The notes beneath the pieces were generated by a model. That model was given only the letters and a program-made list of their open reading frames with translations, ran no database searches and was not told the DNA's origin. The translations under genes and the position numbers were made by a program. This document shows positions 48,272 through 56,964 of a stretch of 57,065 nucleotides of DNA, one piece after another. Numbering within the stretch: position 1 is the first letter of the stretch; every line of letters begins with the position of its first letter. The DNA is from Sunxiuqinia dokdonensis (lineage in GTDB: Bacteria > Bacteroidota > Bacteroidia > Bacteroidales > Prolixibacteraceae). The stretch is taken from the NCBI RefSeq assembly GCF_001270965.1, contig NZ_LGIA01000170.1, forward strand, positions 1 to 57,065. Reading direction: 5' to 3'.

Positions 48272-48973
48272 ATGGCCAATTTGTATTTGATTCCGTTAAC
48301 CTTGGGCGAAAGTGAACTCAACACGGTGCTACCCGACAGAAACAGCTCAGTCATTCGTTCCATTTCGCACTTTATTGTTGAGAATATCCGAACTGCCCGG
48401 CGTTTTCTGAAAAAAGTGGACCGTGAGATTGACATTGATTCGCTGCACTTTTACGAGCTGAACAAGCATACCGATAAGAAACAACTGCATGCCTACCTCG
48501 ACCCAATCAAGGCAAACTTGCCCATGGGCATCATGAGCGAAGCCGGCTGCCCAGGCGTGGCCGATCCCGGCGCCGAGGTGGTGCGCATTGCCCACGAAAA
48601 AGGCATCCGCGTGGTTCCACTGGTGGGGCCTTCCTCCATTTTGCTAGCCATGATGGCCTCGGGCATGAACGGACAAAACTTCGCCTTCAATGGCTACCTG
48701 CCCATACCCAAAGGCGAAAAAGCCAAACAAATCAAGCAGCTTGAAAGCCGCATTTACACTGAAAACCAAAGCCAACTGTTTATTGAAGCGCCCTACCGCA
48801 ACCTACAGCTGCTGGGCGATTTGCTGACCAACTGCCAAGCCCACACCAAACTGTGCATTGCCTGCGACCTCACGCTCGACACCGAGTTTATTCAAACCCG
48901 CTCCATCAACGATTGGAAAAAACACCAACCCGACATCCAAAAACGACCGGCTATTTTTGTGCTGGGAAAGTGA
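48272..48973 (+). CDS. SAM-dependent tetrapyrrole-methylase-family protein (RsmI-like)
   Basis: 233 residues. The fold is that of RsmI, the 16S rRNA C1402 2'-O-methyltransferase: MGIMSEAGCPGVADPGAEVV (SAM site), VVPLVGPSSILLAMMASG, and a C-terminal EAPYRN segment. It is shorter than RsmI (about 286) and belongs to a Bacteroidota group usually annotated only as SAM-dependent methyltransferase, so the target may differ from C1402. Confidence 0.85.
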   Translation: MANLYLIPLTLGESELNTVLPDRNSSVIRSISHFIVENIRTARRFLKKVDREIDIDSLHFYELNKHTDKKQLHAYLDPIKANLPMGIMSEAGCPGVADPGAEVVRIAHEKGIRVVPLVGPSSILLAMMASGMNGQNFAFNGYLPIPKGEKAKQIKQLESRIYTENQSQLFIEAPYRNLQLLGDLLTNCQAHTKLCIACDLTLDTEFIQTRSINDWKKHQPDIQKRPAIFVLGK

Positions 48974-49031
48974 AGCAACAGTGAGAGGCCTGCGGAGGTT
49001 GGTATAGTAACCTATCGCGACGATGCAAGCT

Positions 49032-49109
49032 GGGCTTTAGCCCAAACGGGTTTTGGGCTAAAGCCCGATTGTTGCAGGCGATCCCGTGTCCCCCGGATAA
49101 ATCCGGGGG
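49032..49109. repeat. REP-like pair of extragenic hairpins
   Basis: Two adjacent inverted repeats. The first has perfect 15-bp arms, GGGCTTTAGCCCAAA (49032-49046) and its complement (49052-49066), with a five-base loop. The second is CCCCCGGAT (49090-49098) with ATCCGGGGG (49101-49109). A degenerate GGGCTTTAGCC appears again near 49250. GC-rich paired palindromes between genes are typical of REP/BIME elements mobilised by RAYT transposases; none is encoded here. Confidence 0.7.
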
Positions 49110-49335
49110 TTAATGATGCTGTCGGTGATTTCTCTTCGAATGATCCAGCGGTTGGTGCCGGTACCGGTCGGTGTTCATCCACTGCCTTGGAATCTGCACC
49201 ATGCAGTAACCCGGTACTTCAGGGCCGGGCGGTTGCGATAACTCAACATGGGCTTTAGCCTCATCATTGAGCGGGTTTGCTTCTAGCAAAATACGCCGGA
49301 CAAGTCTCCTTTAGCTTGTGAACAGCCGAAATCCT

Positions 49336-49612
49336 GCCGGGGAAGGGAAAAACAGCTCAGAGACTGCTCAACAGCCATTGGGAAGCCAGGATTTTGCTCC
49401 GGGGCCACTCATTTTCCGCCGTGGATAAGATTTTTTGCGCTGTGGCGGCATTTTTTTCGCTGTGGACAAGATTTTTCCCGTCGTGGCGGCATTTTCTCCA
49501 TTGTGGATAAGATTTTTGGCGTTGGGGAGGCTTTGTTCTCGCTGTGGAGGGTCGGTTGGCGTTGGGGAGGGTAAAAAGCCGCCGGGGAGGGTCATCCCAG
49601 CTCGGGGCCGCT
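49336..49612. repeat. Tandem array of 20/21-bp half-units in a 41-bp higher-order repeat
   Basis: About 13 imperfect half-units of 20-21 bp. In the centre two types alternate: GTGGATAAGATTTTT-like (21 bp) and GTGGCGGCATTTTT-like (20 bp), giving an exact 41-bp dimer between about 49400 and 49560; outer copies decay to GGGGAGGGT forms. Six or seven T tracts recur every 20-21 bp, two helical turns, so the DNA may be bent. Because 41 is not a multiple of three, the open frames across it on the minus strand are not protein repeats. Confidence 0.8.
49420..49510 (-). other. Three DnaA-box-like 9-mers at 41-bp spacing
   Basis: On the minus strand: TTATCCACA (49502-49510, exact TTATnCACA consensus), TTGTCCACA (49461-49469) and TTATCCACG (49420-49428), each exactly 41 bp from the next. 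They are part of the tandem unit, so they are not independent occurrences. Whether DnaA binds is unknown; no dnaA gene is in the window. Confidence 0.45.
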
Positions 49613-49682
49613 AAAATCAAGGCTTTCAGAATTCATCAAGCGTAATTAACGCTTCCGTTTGGTTTTCATCTCTGTAAAACAC

Positions 49683-49925
49683 CTATGATCCGTATTCGCA
49701 AATTGTTCTTGCTTTTCCGGCCAGTAGGGTGCTGTCAAAGTTGATCTGACTCAACGGTCCGGAACTTTTTTCGCCCAACACCGCCAGTTCCACCAAGTTC
49801 TGCACCATGTCGGCGTGTGAATTGCCTTCGCGAATCCACATCACCCTTTTCAAAACATGGCCGTGATCGCGATAGTCAAATGGGGAGGGAGAGGAAGTTG
49901 GTAGAAAGCTATCCCAATGACCGGT
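49683..49925 (-). pseudogene. 80-codon coding remnant of unrecognised family
   Basis: Between stops at 49926-49928 and 49683-49685 the minus strand reads 80 codons with protein-like composition, including YRDHGHVLKRVMWIREGNS, MVQNLVELAVLG and INFDSTLLAGKARTI. There is no suitable start and no signal or membrane segment. It looks like the 3' end of a decayed gene ending at a normal stop. I do not recognise the family. Confidence 0.45.
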
Positions 49926-50135
49926 TCATAAATCACAAAATCTATGTTCCATCCACCAAACACAGGAGCTCCGCTTGCTTCAGTTCCCAAAAAACACCTG
50001 TTTGAAAATTTTAATAGGGCAAGCAGTCGCTGGTTTAGTTGATTTTACTATTTTCAGGGCTGCAAAAATTGAGGGGAATCACTCCCAATACAAATCATTA
50101 ATTATAACCAATTTGTCGTTTTCAATAAATTTAGA

Positions 50136-51317
50136 ATGATGGAAAAGAAATCTACCCGACCCATTTCAGTATTTAAAACAATCGTACCAATTCTTGTAAT
50201 TATTCTAAGTTTTTCTTCGTGTAACAAGAAAAAACCCGAGAATGGACCGATTTACAACAAAGCGTTTAAACAAGTCATTTTGGATGCACGGAAAGACCTG
50301 GCCACACACATGATCACCGGCTTTACACCAGGCACTTCGATTTCTGTTTCGGTTGACGGTGAAATCGTTTGGTCCGAAGGACTTGGCATGGCCAGCAAAG
50401 AGCTGAATGCGCCGGTAACACGCGACACGAAATTCCGTATCGGCAGCAGTTCGCAGTTGTTTACCACCTTCCTGATTGCCAAACTACAGGAAGAAGGTTT
50501 GCTGGATTTGGATGACAGCTTTTATGACTACATCCCCGAATTTCCAAAGAAAGATTTTGACTTCACCCCACGAATGCTGGCCGCTCAGGTGGCCGGTTTT
50601 CCCGAAAGCTCGCGGACCCAACTGCTTCAGCAAGATTTAAAAATCCGCACCCTGAAAGACTACATCAGCGAGTATGAAAATGATCCTTTGGTGTACGAAC
50701 CCGACACCTATTACTTTAAGTCGGACTATAGCCTGGCCCTGTTGGGAATTCTGGCTGAAGAACTGACCGACCAAAATTTTTCAAGCTTAATCAGGGAAAC
50801 CATCTTGGATACGCTCAAACTCGACGATACCATGATTGACAGTCAACTGAGTATTATCCCAAACCGAAGCAATGCTTACCACCGCGATTTCATTGCCCGA
50901 CTGGTGAATGCCCCCAGCGTCAATCTGGCGCCCATGGCTCCGGCATTGGGATTTTTATCAACGGCCGACGATTTGAACAAAGCGGCCCAGCAAATTCTGG
51001 AACCCGGTTTCTTCAATCAGGAAAGCATCGATTTGTTTCATGAGCCGTATCAACTGCGTACCGGACAACAGCTAAACAGTAGTTTCGGATGGCTGGCCAC
51101 CGTTGATCGCGACGGCCGGAAACTTCTGGGTCAGGCTGGGAGCACTGTTGGCGGAAGTTCGGCTATTGCGGTCTATCCTGAAGCTAAGCTCGTGGTCAGT
51201 ATTTGCTCGAATTTAGGTGATGACATGGATGAACTGCCCGTTTTAAAAATTGCCAGTCACTTTTTAAAGCAGATCGCGCCACTACCTGCTGACACGCTGG
51301 GAACCCCTGCGGAATAA
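50136..51317 (+). CDS. Serine-hydrolase (class C beta-lactamase) family lipoprotein with lost catalytic motifs
   Basis: 393 residues, a lipoprotein signal ending at Cys29 (SFSSC), then a fold collinear with class C beta-lactamase/DD-peptidase-like serine hydrolases (FRIGS, LDDSFYDYIPEFP, GFLSTADDL, AVYPE). All three catalytic motifs are altered: SxxK is S104-S-S-Q107, YxN is K195-S-D197, and HxG is Q333-A-G335. Only the would-be nucleophile Ser104 remains. It is therefore probably a non-catalytic binding or regulatory protein on the periplasmic face. Upstream is the 1.16-kb repeat region; a strong terminator follows. Confidence 0.85.
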   Translation: MMEKKSTRPISVFKTIVPILVIILSFSSCNKKKPENGPIYNKAFKQVILDARKDLATHMITGFTPGTSISVSVDGEIVWSEGLGMASKELNAPVTRDTKFRIGSSSQLFTTFLIAKLQEEGLLDLDDSFYDYIPEFPKKDFDFTPRMLAAQVAGFPESSRTQLLQQDLKIRTLKDYISEYENDPLVYEPDTYYFKSDYSLALLGILAEELTDQNFSSLIRETILDTLKLDDTMIDSQLSIIPNRSNAYHRDFIARLVNAPSVNLAPMAPALGFLSTADDLNKAAQQILEPGFFNQESIDLFHEPYQLRTGQQLNSSFGWLATVDRDGRKLLGQAGSTVGGSSAIAVYPEAKLVVSICSNLGDDMDELPVLKIASHFLKQIAPLPADTLGTPAE

Positions 51318-51427
51318 AGCCAACGGATTGTTCGAATGGCTCCCTTCTGGGACCGGATGAAATAGGAGAACAATCTTCCATCAATCTTCTCTGTCAAAGT
51401 AGAAAAAGATGAAAACTGAAGGCCATT

Positions 51428-51473
51428 AAAAACAGCAAAAGACCATTGAATTCAATGGTCTTTTGCTGTTTTT
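51428..51473. terminator. Perfect 46-bp palindromic bidirectional terminator
   Basis: Arms 51428-51450 and 51451-51473 are exact complements over 23 bp with no spacer (centre TTGAATTCAA), starting with A5 and ending with T5. It serves the convergent genes on both sides. Confidence 0.85.
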
Positions 51474-51545
51474 ATTTGGATTGGACAATGGCAGGCCGGA
51501 TAAAACACCGGCAACCTGCCACGCCGTTTCGATATCGAACGAAGC

Positions 51546-52253
51546 TTACGGCAGTATTTTCCCGTCTTCCATGATGAGCTCGTAAAAATAGCCGGCGCCA
51601 AAGTCTTTGTCCAGGGTTACGGTACCTTCAACAACAATTACGTCGCCCACTTCAGCCACTTCATTCGACGTGATGGTCAAATCGTAGTTTTCGCCATGTT
51701 TGGTTCCGTCCTGAATGTGCAGCCAATTACGCGACATGATGTTCTTATTTACTTTGACCACCTGACCTTTCACGGTCACTTGCTGTCCTGAAAAATCGCT
51801 TTTTGAAGCATACAAGTCAGCAATGGACACGCCACCATCAACCGGGTTAATCTGAATACCTTCGTTAAAATCTTCGAGCGCCTTGCCTTGCGGCGATTGC
51901 TTTCCAGCCACCGGATTGTTTGAGGTAATGGGTTGCTGGCTGAACTTCTGCACAAAATAAATCGAGTCAAACACCCGCCCCAAAGCTTTACTTTCAAAAT
52001 CCTTCATTTCCAGGGCTGACTCATAATAGTACTTTTCTCCCACTTCGACTTCCTGCCGGTTGACGGCCAACCAAAATTCCTGGCTGTTTTCGCTCACTTT
52101 CAAGTAGGTGTAGGTACTGGTTTGAATCACTTCCTCAACCGTTACCTGATGAACCAGTGAACTGGTATCAAGGGGTTGCACGGCTTCTTTCTTTTTCTGA
52201 ACACAGGATGACAACAAGACGCTGCCAATCAACAAGGCAAATAATAATCTCAT
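51546..52253 (-). CDS. Lipoprotein with OB-fold nucleic-acid-binding-like domain
   Basis: 235 residues from ATG 52253, which opens a lipoprotein signal (LIGSVLLSSC); an earlier Met 21 codons up precedes no signal. The C-terminal 90 residues (SIADLYASKSDFSGQQVTVK to YFYELIMEDG) resemble the OB-fold of periplasmic tRNA_anti-like or NirD/BOF-type proteins, with the GQVVKVNKNIMSRNWLHIQDG core. The function is unknown. It lies 55 bp downstream of the acyltransferase gene and may be cotranscribed. Confidence 0.75.
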   Translation of the reverse strand: MRLLFALLIGSVLLSSCVQKKKEAVQPLDTSSLVHQVTVEEVIQTSTYTYLKVSENSQEFWLAVNRQEVEVGEKYYYESALEMKDFESKALGRVFDSIYFVQKFSQQPITSNNPVAGKQSPQGKALEDFNEGIQINPVDGGVSIADLYASKSDFSGQQVTVKGQVVKVNKNIMSRNWLHIQDGTKHGENYDLTITSNEVAEVGDVIVVEGTVTLDKDFGAGYFYELIMEDGKILP

Positions 52254-52308
52254 AATACGATCATTTAATTTTATTTCTAAAACATCTGGTCTGCAAAGAA
52301 AGTTGAAA

Positions 52309-54099
52309 TTATTCACGACTACTATAAAAACGGTTCAAAATTGCTCCGTCGTTGGTTTCTTTCGACAGCGACTCAATCACACCTTTGGGCACGTCGTACA
52401 CATCGAGTAAAATCAACCCATCCAAACAGCTGTTAAATTTGGGGTCGACATTAAAGCCAATGATATTGGCGTTCAGCTTGATGTATTTTTTCAGCAATAC
52501 GGGCAATCCGGTGTTGAGCTGGTCCACATCGCCAATAAAACGGTCGAGTTTGTTGATGTCGTCGAGGTTTTCCATAATCACATTCATGTTCGGGTCGGGA
52601 CTTTTAAACTTGAATGCTTTTCGAGGCGATACCAGCCGGGCATTTTGCCAGTCGAAATGGTGCGACATGATAAACTTAATGATCAGTTCTTTCGAGGTTT
52701 TTGCATAATTGGCACTGATACTGACCGGCCCGATCAGATAACGGTACTCCGGGTTTTTCAGCAAAAAATAAAGAATCCCTTTCCACTGCAGAAACAAAGG
52801 CAGCGGCTGGCGCTGGTATTCCTTCACTACAAACGAGCGGCCCAGCTCGACAGCCTGTTCCAGAATGGGCTCAAACGATTCATGCAACTTAAACAAACTG
52901 TGAATATAAAACCCGCGCAAGCCAAACTCATGCAAAATATCGGCTCCTTTACCTATGCGGTAAGCTCCGACAATCTTTTCTGCTTCAACATCCCAAATAA
53001 AAAGCTGGTGATAATACAAATCGAATTCATCCAAATCAATGCCACGGTTGGTTCCCTCGCCCACTTCGCGAAAAGTCATTTCGCGCAGCCGGCCAATTTC
53101 ATACAGAATCGTAGGAATCTCGTTCGATGGCGCGCAAAACACCTTGAAATTTTTCACCTGAAACAACAAGCTGTCGCTTCCCAATCCCGCAACTTCATTT
53201 TTGATGGTGTCGGGCAACGAGGCTTTCACAATTTCTTCCACCCGCTTTTGCCTTTTCAGCGAATAGTTGAAAAAACGTTTCACCTGTATTCGCGAGTTCA
53301 GGCTATACGTTCTGGCCCTCAGGTAACGGCCAAACTGGTACACCTCCGGAAAGGTTGCCTGTTCACTGACCGAAATAGTGGAGCCAATCCGAATCTTAAC
53401 CGGCTTACGGCGCTTATTGAGCAGCTCCGATGGCAGCCTGGCCTGTTGCAAATTGGGCTTAATTCGGCCCATGAGATGAAACAAGCGGCTGTTGTGCCCA
53501 CTGAAATAAACCGGAATAACCGGAACCTCGGAGTGCTTAATAAACTTGAGTGCCGCATACTGCCACTGCCGGTCGGTAATTTTATAGTTGGCCTGGTAGC
53601 CCGACACCTCACCCGCCGGAAACAGGCAGAGCCCACCGCCCGAATCCAGGTGTTTCATGGCAGCTTTAATGCCACCAAAGCCGGACGAAGTGGATTTGCG
53701 GGACTCAAACGGATTGACAGGCAAAAAGAAATCACTGATGGGTTCAATCTTTTTCAGAAGAAGATCAGCCATCACCTTCACATCCGAGCGCACGAGGCTA
53801 ATAATTTTGATGAGCAAAATCGCGTCGAGCCCACCAAACGGATGGTTAGCCACAACAATAAAAGGCCCCGTTTTCGGAATCTTGCGCAACTCCTCCGCAT
53901 CAAACTCGTACTTGATTTCCAAAATTTTGATCAACTCATCAATAAACGCCGTGCCCTGCTTGTCGGCTATCTGCCCATAAAGCCGGTTCAGCTTACTAAA
54001 CCGTAAAACATACATGATGAACTTGGCAAGGTTTTCACCGCCCAGATAAGCCAGGTAGGGAGTGGCTTGAAGAATGTCTTTAGGTTTGACAATTTCCAT
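52309..54099 (-). CDS. OlsF-like fused O-/N-acyltransferase for amino-acid lipids
   Basis: 596 residues with two acyltransferase modules. The N-terminal half is PlsC-like, with H86-PFGGLD92 and the later FPAGEVSGY motif of haemolysin-type lysolipid acyltransferases. The C-terminal half (about 290-460) resembles OlsB, the GNAT-type N-acyltransferase that loads a 3-hydroxyacyl chain onto ornithine (LREMTFREVGEG, DLYYHQLFIWD, LGRSFVVKEYQRQ, GPVSISANY). This fusion is OlsF in Flavobacterium johnsoniae and makes ornithine lipid from the free amino acid; in Bacteroides related separate genes make glycine lipids, so the amino acid here is not certain. A membrane-associated cytoplasmic enzyme. Confidence 0.85.
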   Translation of the reverse strand: MEIVKPKDILQATPYLAYLGGENLAKFIMYVLRFSKLNRLYGQIADKQGTAFIDELIKILEIKYEFDAEELRKIPKTGPFIVVANHPFGGLDAILLIKIISLVRSDVKVMADLLLKKIEPISDFFLPVNPFESRKSTSSGFGGIKAAMKHLDSGGGLCLFPAGEVSGYQANYKITDRQWQYAALKFIKHSEVPVIPVYFSGHNSRLFHLMGRIKPNLQQARLPSELLNKRRKPVKIRIGSTISVSEQATFPEVYQFGRYLRARTYSLNSRIQVKRFFNYSLKRQKRVEEIVKASLPDTIKNEVAGLGSDSLLFQVKNFKVFCAPSNEIPTILYEIGRLREMTFREVGEGTNRGIDLDEFDLYYHQLFIWDVEAEKIVGAYRIGKGADILHEFGLRGFYIHSLFKLHESFEPILEQAVELGRSFVVKEYQRQPLPLFLQWKGILYFLLKNPEYRYLIGPVSISANYAKTSKELIIKFIMSHHFDWQNARLVSPRKAFKFKSPDPNMNVIMENLDDINKLDRFIGDVDQLNTGLPVLLKKYIKLNANIIGFNVDPKFNSCLDGLILLDVYDVPKGVIESLSKETNDGAILNRFYSSRE

Positions 54100-54227
54100 G
54101 ATTCAGGTTTTATTCTCGCTCTAAATTTAGAAAGGATAAAGCTTGCTTTTACACAATGACGCGGTTTTTTTAAATTGAGTTCCACCTAAAAAAGAGATCA
54201 AAGTCTTTTAAATCAACAAAAGCAGGT

Positions 54228-54256
54228 TAACTTTGCCATCATAAATCAAGAAGGAG
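54228..54256 (+). promoter_or_regulatory. -7 element and strong Shine-Dalgarno site of the YgiQ gene
   Basis: TAACTTTG (54228-54235) fits TAnnTTTG. AAGGAG (54251-54256) is a full Shine-Dalgarno sequence, six bases before the GTG start at 54263. Most genes in this window lack such a site, so it decides the non-ATG start. Confidence 0.6.
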
Positions 54257-54262
54257 CGACAC

Positions 54263-56104
54263 GTGAATCAGTTATACGAAAAATATCAGACAACCGATTG
54301 GTTGCCGACCACCCGAAAAGAAATGGACGAACGCGGCTGGGACGAAGCCGATATTATTTTATTTACCGGCGATGCCTATGTTGACCACCCGTCTTTTGGA
54401 GCGGCCGTCATTGGCCGGATCCTGGAAGCCGAAGGATTACGCGTGGCCGTTGTTCCCCAACCCAACTGGCTCGACGACTTGCGTGACTTCAAAAAGCTGG
54501 GCACTCCCCGACTCTACTTTGCCGTGACCTCGGGAAATATGGATTCGATGGTCAACCATTACACCGCCAACAAACGCAAGCGCTCCAAAGATGCTTACAC
54601 ACCCGGCGGCCAGCACGACAAGCGTCCGGACTATGCGGCCACGGTGTATTGCAACATTCTGAAGAAACTCTACCCCGACACGCCCGTTATGCTGGGTGGT
54701 ATTGAAGCTTCCCTGCGGCGGGTGACGCACTACGATTACTGGCAGGACAAGCTGAAACCATCGATTCTGAAAGAAGCCAAAGCGGATTTGTTATTCTACG
54801 GAATGGGTGAAAAATCCATCCTCGACTTTACCCGGCTGGTGCAGCGAGGCGTTGATGCCCGTACGATTACCAACCTGCCGCAAACGGCTTTTTTGGTTGA
54901 TAAAGATGCCAGCTATGCCACCAACAAGAAATGGAATAACATCGATTTGTATTCGCACGATGAGTGCCTGAGCGACAAGAAAAAGTTCGCCAAAAACTTC
55001 ATGCATATTGAAGAGGAGTCCAACAAGTCGGAAGCCAATAAAATTACCCAGCACATTGGAAACCAGCAAGTGGTGGTCAACCCGCCCTGGCCGCCGTTGG
55101 AAGAAAAGGAAATTGACCGCTTTTACGATTTGCCCTTTACCCGGCTTCCGCACCCCAAATACAAAAACAAGGAAACCATACCGGCCTACGAAATGATCCG
55201 GCACTCGATCAATATTCACCGCGGGTGTTTTGGAGGCTGCACTTTTTGTACGATTTCGGCCCATCAAGGCAAATTTATTGCCAGCCGTTCCGAAAAATCG
55301 ATTTTGAAAGAAGTGGAACAGGTCACCCAAATGCCCGACTTCAAAGGCTATATTTCAGACTTGGGCGGCCCATCAGCCAACATGTACAAAATGAAGGGAA
55401 TTCACGAAGAAATCTGCCGCAAGTGTAAGCGCCCGTCGTGCATCTTTCCCGAAGTATGCAAAAACCTGGATGTGGATCACAAACCCATGCTCGACCTGTA
55501 CCGCAAGGTTCGCCAAAATCCAAAGATTAAGAAAGCTTTTGTAGGCAGTGGCATCCGTTACGACATGATTCTACACGAAACAAAAGACAAGCAGGTGAAT
55601 AAAAATAACATGGAATACCTGCGCGAAGTGGTGAAATATCATGTCTCAGGACGCTTAAAAGTTGCCCCTGAGCATACTTCAGATGATGTTTTAAAAGTGA
55701 TGCGCAAGCCGTCATTCAGTCATTTTTATAAGCTCAACAAAGTCTTCAACGAAATCAACAAACAAGAAGGTTTGAACCAGCAGTTGGTACCTTATTTCAT
55801 TTCGAGCCATCCGGGCTGCCAAAATACCGACATGGCCAACCTGGCTGCCGAAACCAAACAACTGGATTTCAAGCTGGAGCAAGTGCAGGACTTTACCCCA
55901 ACACCCATGACACTGGCCACCGTGATTTACTACACCGGCTACCATCCCTATACGATGGAGAAGATTTACACGGCCAAATCGAAAAAAGACAAACTATCGC
56001 AACGCAAATTCTTTTTCTGGTATAAAAAAGAGTACAAACAACAAATCCGGCAAGAATTGCTTAAATTGAACCGCAAAGATTTATTAAAAAAGATTCTGGA
56101 TTGA
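54263..56104 (+). CDS. ygiQ: YgiQ-family radical SAM protein
   Basis: 613 residues, starting at GTG with a good Shine-Dalgarno site. The N-terminal YgiQ domain (LPTTRKEMDERGWDEADIIL, then DAYTPGGQHDKRPDYA) is followed by the radical SAM core with C322-x3-C326-x2-C329 in HRGCFGGCTFCTISAHQG, which binds the 4Fe-4S cluster and SAM. A second Cys group (CRKCKRPSCIFPEVC, about 390-405) may hold another cluster. The family is widespread, and its reaction is unknown. Confidence 0.95.
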   Translation: MNQLYEKYQTTDWLPTTRKEMDERGWDEADIILFTGDAYVDHPSFGAAVIGRILEAEGLRVAVVPQPNWLDDLRDFKKLGTPRLYFAVTSGNMDSMVNHYTANKRKRSKDAYTPGGQHDKRPDYAATVYCNILKKLYPDTPVMLGGIEASLRRVTHYDYWQDKLKPSILKEAKADLLFYGMGEKSILDFTRLVQRGVDARTITNLPQTAFLVDKDASYATNKKWNNIDLYSHDECLSDKKKFAKNFMHIEEESNKSEANKITQHIGNQQVVVNPPWPPLEEKEIDRFYDLPFTRLPHPKYKNKETIPAYEMIRHSINIHRGCFGGCTFCTISAHQGKFIASRSEKSILKEVEQVTQMPDFKGYISDLGGPSANMYKMKGIHEEICRKCKRPSCIFPEVCKNLDVDHKPMLDLYRKVRQNPKIKKAFVGSGIRYDMILHETKDKQVNKNNMEYLREVVKYHVSGRLKVAPEHTSDDVLKVMRKPSFSHFYKLNKVFNEINKQEGLNQQLVPYFISSHPGCQNTDMANLAAETKQLDFKLEQVQDFTPTPMTLATVIYYTGYHPYTMEKIYTAKSKKDKLSQRKFFFWYKKEYKQQIRQELLKLNRKDLLKKILD

Positions 56105-56157
56105 AGATTGGTCATTGGTGATTGGGTTTGAATTCGGAATTAGAAACGATAGTTGAT

Positions 56158-56904
56158 ATGAAAACAAAGTTTACGCTCATTGGATTGTTTTTTCTACTTC
56201 TTGGCTGTGCTGAAATGCAACAAATTGCCAAAACCATTTACGATGATCAGCAACCGCTCAGCCAAAATGAGATTGTGGCCGGCTTGAAGCAGGCTCTGGT
56301 TGTAGGGACCGACAGCTCGGTATCCGAACTCTCAGGATTAAATGGCTATTTAAAAGACGAAGCGGTGAAAATTTTGCTTCCGCCCGAGGCCGATATCATC
56401 ACCAAAAATCTGAGCAAGCTTCCCGGTGGACAGGATTTGGTTGATAAAGTGATTACCAGCATCAACCATGCCGCTTCGGACGCTGCCAAAGACGCCGCGC
56501 CCATCCTGGTAAACAGCATCAAAACCATGAGCATACAAGATGCAGCCGGGATTTTAACAGGCGGTGATTACGCGGCAACGGACTATTTGCGGCGAACTAA
56601 CTACGAGGCCCTGCTTGCCCTCTATCAACCCAAAATTGAAGGTTCGCTTAACAAAAAAGTCGTGGGCAACTACACCGCGCAGCAATCGTGGGATGAAATG
56701 ACCGGCAAATGGAACCAGGTAGCCGGCTCGTTTGTGGGCCAACTGGCCGATTTAGAAACTGTTGAAACGGACCTGAGCGCCTACCTCACCAAAAGAGCGC
56801 TGGATGGCTTATTCCTGAAAATTGGCGAAACTGAAAAGAACATCCGGCAAGATCCGGCAGCCCGGGTGACAGATTTATTAAAACGGGTATTTGCGAGGCA
56901 GTAA
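56158..56904 (+). CDS. DUF4197 lipoprotein
   Basis: 248 residues from ATG 56158, which begins a lipoprotein signal (LIGLFFLLLGC); twelve codons upstream are open but lack signal features. The body is mostly helical with the DUF4197 pattern: LSQNEIVAGLKQAL, then DLVDKVITSINHAASDAA and the ALDGLFLKIGETEKNIRQDPAARVTDLLKRVF end. The function is unknown. The short direct repeat GATTGGTCATT flanks the gene (56106-56116 and 56914-56924). Confidence 0.88.
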   Translation: MKTKFTLIGLFFLLLGCAEMQQIAKTIYDDQQPLSQNEIVAGLKQALVVGTDSSVSELSGLNGYLKDEAVKILLPPEADIITKNLSKLPGGQDLVDKVITSINHAASDAAKDAAPILVNSIKTMSIQDAAGILTGGDYAATDYLRRTNYEALLALYQPKIEGSLNKKVVGNYTAQQSWDEMTGKWNQVAGSFVGQLADLETVETDLSAYLTKRALDGLFLKIGETEKNIRQDPAARVTDLLKRVFARQ

Positions 56905-56964
56905 GTCATCGGAGATTGGTCATTAGTTGTCATTCAATGGTCATTTATAGTTAGTTAATCCTTA

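Noticed and set aside
49336-49612. CRISPR array
   Set aside because: Units are only 20-21 bp, directly adjoining and imperfect, with no unique spacers and no cas genes.
49357-49620. 87-codon open frame on the minus strand over the repeat array
   Set aside because: The underlying period is 41 bp, which shifts frame at every unit, so the peptide is a by-product of the repeat.
52645-54006. 453-codon open frame on the plus strand
   Set aside because: Antisense shadow of the OlsF-like acyltransferase gene.
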